In this document: piece after piece, positions 56,423 through 64,000 of the stretch | Layout of the letters: every line of letters begins with the position of its first letter | Position numbering within the stretch: the first letter of the stretch is position 1 | NCBI RefSeq assembly: GCF_963966145.1 | Contig: NC_091048.1 | Coordinates: 17,050,001-17,114,000 of the forward strand | Direction: 5' to 3' | Source: Tenebrio molitor | Taxonomy: Eukaryota > Arthropoda > Insecta > Coleoptera > Tenebrionidae | Length of the DNA stretch: 64,000 nucleotides | Notes under the pieces: model-generated | What the model was told of the DNA's origin: nothing | What the model saw: only the letters and a program-made list of their open reading frames with translations | Databases searched by the model: none | Made by a program: the position numbers and the translations under genes

Positions 56423-56734
56423 CAGTGTGACTTTGAAAGTTGTGCAGATATTTCAACCTGAGGTAGAATGTGTTAAAAGAAGACAAAATAACCCAACATG
56501 CCTAATTCAAATTAATTATAATGGTTTATAAGAGAATCAAAGAAATCAGTTTGTTTGGGAACCCCTGAAAAATTTCAAATTTGACGGGCAGTTTTGATGT
56601 ATGACCAACCAAAAAAAGCAAAGTTTTTATGTCATTTGAGGTTATGCTTGATTTTTATTGTTTAGGTTTTTGAATTGCATCATGAATTTTTGATAAAATT
56701 TGTAAAGTGTCTGAAACTTATTCAAGTAATTATA

Positions 56735-56963
56735 CAGTTTAGGTCGACAAATCTGACGCATGCGCAAATGATTGAATGTCGCGCGGATTTTGCTAGCGAT
56801 GTTACCAGATTGTTTAACAACAATTTATTTTAAATATTTAAAGTACCTAAAAACAGACAATGCTTCATGCTGGACCCGTATATATTGAAACCAGTTTTAG
56901 ATTCACAGTTTCGGAATTTCGGAGTTTCATTTGCGCATGCGTCAGATTTGTCGACCTAAACTG
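56735..56963. mobile_element. 229-bp MITE nested in the mariner-like element
   Basis: The ends CAGTTTAGGTCGACAAATCT, then GACGCATGCGCAAATGA, are inverted at the right. TA flanks lie at 56733-56734 and 56964-56965. The outside sequence (TAATTA) is also symmetric. It is non-coding. Confidence 0.88.
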
Positions 56964-57099
56964 TATAATTACCCTTATTCAGAAAACAACAAAGGTTTAA
57001 ACAACAAAATAGAAAGACTAATAATTGTGAGTAAAAACATGAAATGAAACATCAAAGAAGTTGCTCAAATGCTTGTCATCGTTTGCAACGCAAGCTTCA

Positions 57100-57690
57100 G
57101 TAGAACGTGTCCAAGAAAACCGATCTCGATTCAGAATAATTCTGCTTTGACGAATTTCCTGTGTGGCATTTTGAATTCATATCTGAAGTTCCTCAATGGT
57201 ATTAACTGGACTGGCATACACAAGTTGCTTCAGATTTCCCCATACGGACCTCGCAGGCCACAAAACTGGACCATCAAGACCTAACGATTTGCCCTAACCT
57301 GCCAAGTATAATGAGGCGGTGCAGCATCGTGAAGGTACCACATTTCTTGTCGAATTACTAGAGGTAACCGTCTCCATTCAAACGGTGAGATAATACATAG
57401 GGACCTACGAAAGGATTTTCAACAATCCCAACACATACGAAAATGACTGCTGGAAGTGACGCTCTTGGATTTCGTGAGGAATGTCTTCTTCTGTAACTAA
57501 AATGCGATCTTGTTGGCGGCCAAAATCACGTTTATTCATTTCCAAATATTCAAAATCGCGAAGATGCTGCCCAACGTTTACAATGGTTCGTGCACTGGGA
57601 CCATTGATGAAACGTTGTGCTAGTTCTGAATGTCCACGGGCTTCGCCATAGATCTAAACCATATAGATTTTCTTCGTGTTGGTGAAAGCC
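57100..57690 (-). pseudogene. Mariner-like transposase remnant
   Basis: Minus strand, broken frames: IYGEARGHSELAQRFINGPS (about 57655), TIVNVGQHLRDF, NKRDFGRQQD (about 57535), GPYV (about 57390), EMWYLHDAAPPHYT (about 57335, containing the second catalytic aspartate), then QVRANR, GPVLWPARSVWGNLKQLVYA (about 57250-57190). The DxAPPHY motif and the GPxxWPxRS block define an insect mariner-group transposase. Several stops and frameshifts are present and the first catalytic block is missing. Confidence 0.82.
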
Positions 57691-57921
57691 ATTTGTGATT
57701 TAAATTGAAGTTCTTCTCAAAGTGACTTAATTTTGAATTGTACTATGATTTTTTATTTATTTTTTTTAATAACATTGAGTGGCCCCCAAACTTTTTTTGA
57801 AAAAATGTAAATTTTAAATATCAACATTTGTCTAGGACATTATCGACTCCATACTCAATCGTTACCTTCTGTGGGGTTCTATCACAGATTAAAATATCTG
57901 CACAACTTTCAAAATTACCTG

Positions 57922-60900
57922 TATGTATGTATTAAAACTAGCAATTTCTATTAGTAATACCTTAAATTGGCTCAGTTTAACATTAAGTAAATTGAAAATA
58001 AAAATGTAGAAAACTAAGAAAACAAATAAATTATGAACTTTGTTCTGGTACTTTAAATAATTTTTGAATCGCGACGATTCCCCTAATAAAATCACTGTGC
58101 CAAGTCTCGCTTCAAATACTTATTTCATTCAAGAATTTCCATTTTTATCACCCTTGTTTTAAATTTTATTTCGTTCATGTATAAATTATTATTAAACCTT
58201 AATAAAAAATCCCATGACAGATCGTGAGAGCGACAAGGAAATACTTTATTTATTTGAACAAATTGTCATGTGCTACCGTTTCACACAACTAAAGTCTAGT
58301 GCAAAAAATAAATTAACGAGCCGTATCGCTGTACAATATGAATCAGACGTAAGATAAATGGAAGAATATTAGGTAAATAAACTAAATCATGTTGTTTGAA
58401 CAGAAATAGTATCGCACCAAGGATATAATGTCATAATAATAACATCTAGGCCACGTTAATCCATGAATTTTTTATTATCCACATTACCCACGTTCTGAAT
58501 AATTTGTGTGAAACGTTATTACTTTTTCAGTGGCACACATATGGTGAAAAGTATAGGCTGCGGTGGCGACCCTTGCGGATTCACGCGAATCTCCTAAATT
58601 AGGGATGAGCTCTCCATTGTCGACTAAGAGCTTTATCTTAATTGGTGTTTTTTTCGTAATAAAATAATCCACTTGTTCCAGTAGTCGGCCTGGGCCGGGC
58701 TAGCAGCTAGGCCCGGCGCGTGGGCGTTTGTGCCCGATCGGCGATGCAGGTGCAATGGGACGTGTCTAACCGTCAGGAAGCTATGCGAAGTATGACCTGT
58801 TATCCTGCAGGAGGATGCACTGGAGCACGAACTACCTTGACGTCACCATCGGGCGTTGAAATGTCAGAGTTCGTCCTGTAGCGCGTCTAGCAATCGATAT
58901 AGCGCCAACACAACACCCCGGGCCCTCGTGCCAGCTTCGTTCAGCCACCACCACCGTCAGTAAGGTTCCAGAAATTCCCTCTTTTAAAACATGCAGCCAC
59001 CCACCAGCCTATCATCTTCTTTTCGTTAATTACTCTCCGGTCTCACGTAAAACCACCTCTCGGCTTTCCCTGTTTGTCTCTTCACTCTCCGACGAATTCC
59101 CGAGAACACTTCAATAATCTCCCGCCTCAATTACCAGCCGGTCTGCATGAACATTGTGTTTAATTAAATGTTGCAGAGGCAGTTCGATGATACTGATGGC
59201 CCTTAGTGGTGCAACCGGCCGAGCATTTTATCGAAACTGGAACGTCGACCATTCGAAAAACCCACCAGATACAATAACACGCCGTTAACAGAATGGCTAC
59301 CACCATGTCTGGGCTTCAGTTGAAAAGGCGAGTAATCAGGACGGACCGGTCATCCTGAAGGCTTGGATTTTATGAAAGGACATACCACCCCGATATACCA
59401 CATAAAAGAAATTAATTATATCTCTATTTCTTGTTGATTTTTTACTCGCCCCTCGCTTTATTAAACACATCTAGCAACCCAGTTGTTAAGAACCTATTAC
59501 ATAGTCATAAACAGCCAAAGCGATATTAGTTTTATTATGCTCCGTAATTTCCAACATGGTGCCGTCTTGTCATAATCGTTTAAAGTCTCTCTATGGTTAT
59601 GGTACTGTTCTAGAACAGGTTGAATCAACAGTAGATACTCTATTATTGTTATCGACAAATTTACTCGACATACAATTGAATCTTATTTACACATCTACTT
59701 TCTTATTAGATAAGCTTGGGAGGTTGATTAAAATTCATTAAAATCCCACGTAAATTAGCTTTCATTAGTTGCTGTACACACCAATAAATAAGAGTGTAAT
59801 TAATGGTTTCTGAACTTCGGACATGCAATTTTGATTTCATTCGCATTTTGTAGTTGTTTGAGAAAAATGAAATTTAAATATTACATGAAATTTTAATAAC
59901 GTAATAATATCAGGTCGAAGGCAAGGAGTCTAAATTGACACGCAAACAACCTTTTAACACGCTACTGTTTGAATTTCTACAGTTGCATTTTTACTGGAAA
60001 TGTGCGTTTTTCTTTAAGATGTTAAAAAACATTTATCAATATGTATAATGTGTTGCATAATTTTTATTTCAAAAATATTAAAATAGACCTTGGTGAATTC
60101 ACGTGGTACAGTTAGAAAACACTATTTATGGGTCAAATTTTGATAAGTAGGTTGGCAAAATTAATAATCCGGAAGAATATTCTCGCATGAAGATATAAGC
60201 ACCGTTGAGTACAGCGTAATCGTACAGCACACACCACAAGCAATGAACTTTGTTCGTAATCAGACAACCCAATATGCCGTCCGTTGAGCTCCTGACGAGG
60301 CCATCAAAATGGCGCCTGCGGTACTCCCCCCGACCGAGTGTTTCGAGGGCTGTTGATCTTGTGTAAATTATCAACAAATTAATCTTAATTGTTGGATGCG
60401 GTTTAATTTCCCGATGTGGTAATGTCTGCAAGAGCAGAAATTCCTCCATCACTAATTCATAAAATAATATATCTGCACAATGACTGCAGCAAACAAACAT
60501 CCCTGGTTTTGTTTACAGCTGTGAGGAATAGGCCAAGTTTGCCCGAATGTGTAAAGTGTTACGTTGTATTTTATGCTGCAAATATGACACGGTTTAAATT
60601 ACGACGGTAAAATAACCCAAGGGCGCTCATGCGAGCAAATATAATTTTATTTATGCATCGCCTTTGTGTAATTGTTACCGAATTAGCAAGGTGAGAAATG
60701 AGTTGATTCGGGTACGCGCCCGCATTTTTACTTTTGCTAAAATGAAAAACCAGTTTATTTGAGGTTACATCGATTCAAAGCTAGCGGAAATAACGCAGTT
60801 TATGAATAGTCGTGTTATGACAATCAAACCGATCGTAATAGAACGATATGCACGTGTAATTTTCTTAATAACACTGGAACAAATATATAAATACGACTAT

Positions 60901-63900
60901 CGATCAGTCTACATCACGTGTAGATTTTAAGTTTACAAGCTAGAATAGGTTACACACTTTTGTAAAGAAATAAATCATTATGAACATTATTGATGAAAAA
61001 AAAACACAATAAATCAATTAAAGTATCATGGAAGTTGGACAACACAATCTTATCGTAGATTTCGTTTGACTGTAATTCCATCCCGACCCTGGACAACTGT
61101 TTTGTTCTGGATTAAGGGTCCAATCTATCAACGCAACAACAACACAATGTCCGATCATTAAAAATACATTTTTAGAAAAGAGAATAGGTTCAAAAGAGTG
61201 GAATAAAAATATTTAAATCATTCTGATTGCAAACGCTTTGAAATCGTCTAAAATTTATTTTGTAACGAATAACTCAAAAATATTCAAAAATAAAATTAAA
61301 AAAGTAAATAATTTAACATTAATAACTTTTTTATTTACTTATTGGGTTGGTAGCACCTTCCGCGCTAATTTCTAGATTATTAAAATTTAAAGCGTGGGTG
61401 GCGTCTTCCACGATCACATATTGAACAAATTCTACCTCTTCACTTGAAAAACAACAATAATTATTTTCAGGGCCCTGTTATTACTCTTACCTTTTTTGAT
61501 TGTATTCTTAACTGATAGAATACGTGTTTATTGGGTTTGCTGAATTAATGTTACAATTGCAAATGTGACGAAACGTCGATTTTCTTTAAAGTGAATTGAC
61601 GTTTCCGTCTGTCTACGTCATTAAATATCAACCTTACAATGCAAGTCAATCCTAGTTTCTGCCGCAAAGTAAAAAACACCGCGTGCGGGAAATCGTTTTT
61701 CCCCCACTCCAAGGACAACTGGAAAATACGAAGCAGTACTCTAACTATTTTGTTGTTAGCATTTGTTGTTACCAATAGGTATACCTAATCAATACATACA
61801 ATAGTTATATTTCACCACAAATTGATTAAAAAAGATAATGTACTAATGAAAAACCTGTGGAATTGTTTTTACTGTTTCGATTTTTTTATGAATGAATGTG
61901 GGAAGCTATTATTAGCTATATTTTCCGTAAACATTGTCTAAATCTTGATCTGCACTAATTACGGAAGCCATAAGTATATTTCCTTTCACTACTACATTTC
62001 TTTCATCCGGAATATTTTCCAGGGGCTATTCTTTCATAATATTATATAATAGTAAGTGTTACAGCACACGTTCAGTTAAACATTTTCATATATTCCGTAA
62101 ACCACCAGATTTGGATTATTTGTAATTTTTAATAATATTCAACCAATTGCAACAGTATACTTACTAACAACAGATCATAAACATTTTTTATGAGCGTTAA
62201 ATTTTGAAATGATAGAATTTTTTAAATGAATCCTTCCACCACGACCAATCTTCAATTTTTTGTTTTTTAGTTTATGGTAAGTTATTATCAACATTAATTT
62301 AAAAAATATAAATAATAATAAAAAACGTAGTATATTTTTTTGTGGTTTGTAAATACATACATATTTACTTCTTCGTAACAAGATTTTTAAAATTGAAACA
62401 GATTTTTTTCTTATTCGAATATACAAAAACATATCATTATGATCACGAAGTCTGTGTAAAAAATACTTTGAAGAAGCAACACACTAAGAGATAAATCTTT
62501 TGAAAAGTAAGCATTACATTTTTATTCTTTATTCTTTACTTTATTATTTATTTCATTGTTAGAGTTTTAAAGTGATGACTGATGAGATTACGCATTTCTT
62601 TGGAATTATTTTAAAAGTTACTCAAACTTCTTTAATTTAGACTAAAAGTAATTAACAAAACTTTATAATCTTATGCTGACTATCTGGAATTAACTTCCAA
62701 ACGAAGCTAAATAGAAAATAAAATGTAAATTGAATGAACTAGCATTATTTGATTTAAATTGGCTTGATTAAAGTAGTTGCGGTTAATTTGCTTCAACTAA
62801 ATAAGGTTAAATTCAGTTAAGTTAATCCTGAAACTAACCCAGAGAGATCTTTGTTAAAGGAAAAGCATAATAAGGTAATAATTAACGACGAATATCGATC
62901 GATGGAATAGAGAGTTGCGAGATATTTTCTCTCAATTTTACAACCTGCAAACTAGTCGTTTGGTAATAAATTCGTGTATCTGATCGAAATAGTGGTGGAT
63001 CAGCTGTACATATATTGATGATTCTCACGCCAACAGCAGAAATTGAATTGCTGACAAATTTCTATGAACAGTTTTCTGAGAATAATGCATCGCAGCACTT
63101 AATTCATCCTCTTAACATGCAATATTTCAGTAGATTTTCCTTTAAAAAATCCCATCAGAGAGGCTTAACTTCGAACAAGGATAATCTTTTCCTGAATAAG
63201 AGAGACGCGTTAATAACCGAGTATTTGGGCATTTCATTACCGGGCTAGAACGAATTCAGGGTGGGGTTAAATCGGGAAGTGGGTCATATTGGCCCAGGCT
63301 ATAGTCCCAGTGCTTGTGCCGCCAACGCCGCCGCCCAAAGCGAATCGATTCACCCGCCGGGAAGCTCTACTGTGCTCATCTCCTGACATCGACCCTCGTT
63401 TATCACATCCCGAAATTCACCAAGGCCAAATCGATTTTCTTCCGTTTTGTGGCCTATTTTTCAAACTGGTCGGGAAGCGGGCGGAGGGAATGCGAGAGAT
63501 TACGGAACTTTTTCCACCCCGTTTGATTTATAAGCCCGAACGACCCCCGGATTCACATTGCAATTAATGCCATCATAAAATACAGATAAATATCGGCGAA
63601 CAACAATGGCCTCCGGAAGAATTATTCGAGTGCATGATCCGCATTTTGAACTTTCATTAAAAAACGACCCAGAGTTGACAACGCGAAGTTGTGTTGTTTT
63701 AGCGGCACGGGACGGGGATATGGAAGACAAATAGAAAAGAAATTTTCTTTATTTTTCTTACCTAAGCGGAGGCGGGTTTTTTACAATAAACAAGAGAAAA
63801 TTCTGTTGGTGAAGTTGAGAAATGTTTTCCTTTTGGATGTCGAATTTATTAGATCACAAGTCAACGAAATTACAAATGTTCTCCGCTCTTCGCAGTACCT

Positions 63901-64000
63901 ACCTCCAAGTACCACAAGAAGTTTTAACAAAACATTCTAAAATACGAGTCTTCCTGAAATTGCATTTTGTTTATTCAATACCACACACACACTTTTACTT
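57922..64000. other. Mostly single-copy non-coding DNA with GC-rich islands
   Basis: No complete gene could be supported. 58680-58990 is GC-rich (GGCCCGGCGCGTGGGCG, TGACGTCACC at about 58839), and 63290-63560 is GC-rich with CGCCAACGCCGCCGCC. Either could be a promoter or first exon of a gene reaching beyond the window. Frames at 60126-60500 and 63289-63567 lack splice signals or recognisable domains. A CACACACA run lies near 63983. Confidence 0.4.

Larger units (their letters stand above)
56423..57921 (-). mobile_element. 1.5-kb mariner-like element
   Basis: The ends are CAGTGTGACTTTGAAAGTTG at the left and its near-inverse at the right (CAACTTTCAAAATTACCTG), with subterminal inverted GCAGATATTTCAACCTGAG-type sequence. 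TA lies at 56421-56422 and 57922-57923. It carries a minus-strand transposase remnant and one nested MITE (56735-56963). Confidence 0.85.

Noticed and set aside
60126..60500. A 124-codon minus-strand frame
   Set aside because: Cysteine- and leucine-rich without any recognised pattern. Length alone is not enough in this sequence.
63289..63567. Overlapping plus-strand frames in a GC-rich island
   Set aside because: Two frames are open at once, as expected from low stop-codon density in GC-rich DNA. No domain and no start context.
1..64000. CRISPR arrays, bacterial operons or phage defence systems
   Set aside because: No spaced direct repeats, no ribosome-binding-site-led gene strings. Introns, tRNA form and transposons are those of an insect nuclear genome.

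Overview
This window looks like nuclear DNA of an insect, most likely a beetle (inference). It is AT-rich. It has spliced genes with very short introns (48-66 nt), an armadillo/beta-catenin gene of the insect type, tRNA-Ala genes, and a dense load of TA-flanked DNA transposons and MITEs. No bacterial-style operon, CRISPR array or rRNA was seen.

Layout. 0.1-7.7 kb: armadillo on the minus strand, seven coding exons giving about 804 aa, with a 4.4-kb first coding intron filled with transposon copies. 9.5-16.8 kb: a repeat block. It includes a three-level nest in which a 5'-truncated R2/R4-type reverse-transcriptase element sits inside a small TIR element, which sits inside a hAT-like element. 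16.9-19.7 kb: a BTB-BACK-Kelch gene on the minus strand with nine identifiable coding exons; its first and last exons are unresolved. 20.4-20.8 kb and 29.3-29.7 kb: two triplets of tRNA-Ala(AGC) on the plus strand. 29.7-31.4 kb: an unrecognised seven-exon gene of 289 codons on the minus strand, ending 20 bp from the last tRNA. 20.8-43.6 kb apart from these genes: a mosaic of MITEs, mariner and Tc1 remnants, fold-back elements and nested insertions. 43.6-64 kb: mostly single-copy non-coding DNA with a few mariner-type elements and two GC-rich islands that could be promoters or first exons of genes outside the window.

How the parts relate. The three protein genes are independent: a Wnt and adherens-junction protein, a probable Cullin-3 substrate adaptor, and an unknown. 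All three are read on the minus strand, while all six tRNAs are read on the plus strand. The most unusual content is the transposon layer. It has insertions whose target duplications and empty sites can be read directly, two TIR elements of about 770 bp that seem to carry pieces of spliced coding sequence, and several unrelated MITE families that share the same CAGGGT terminus.
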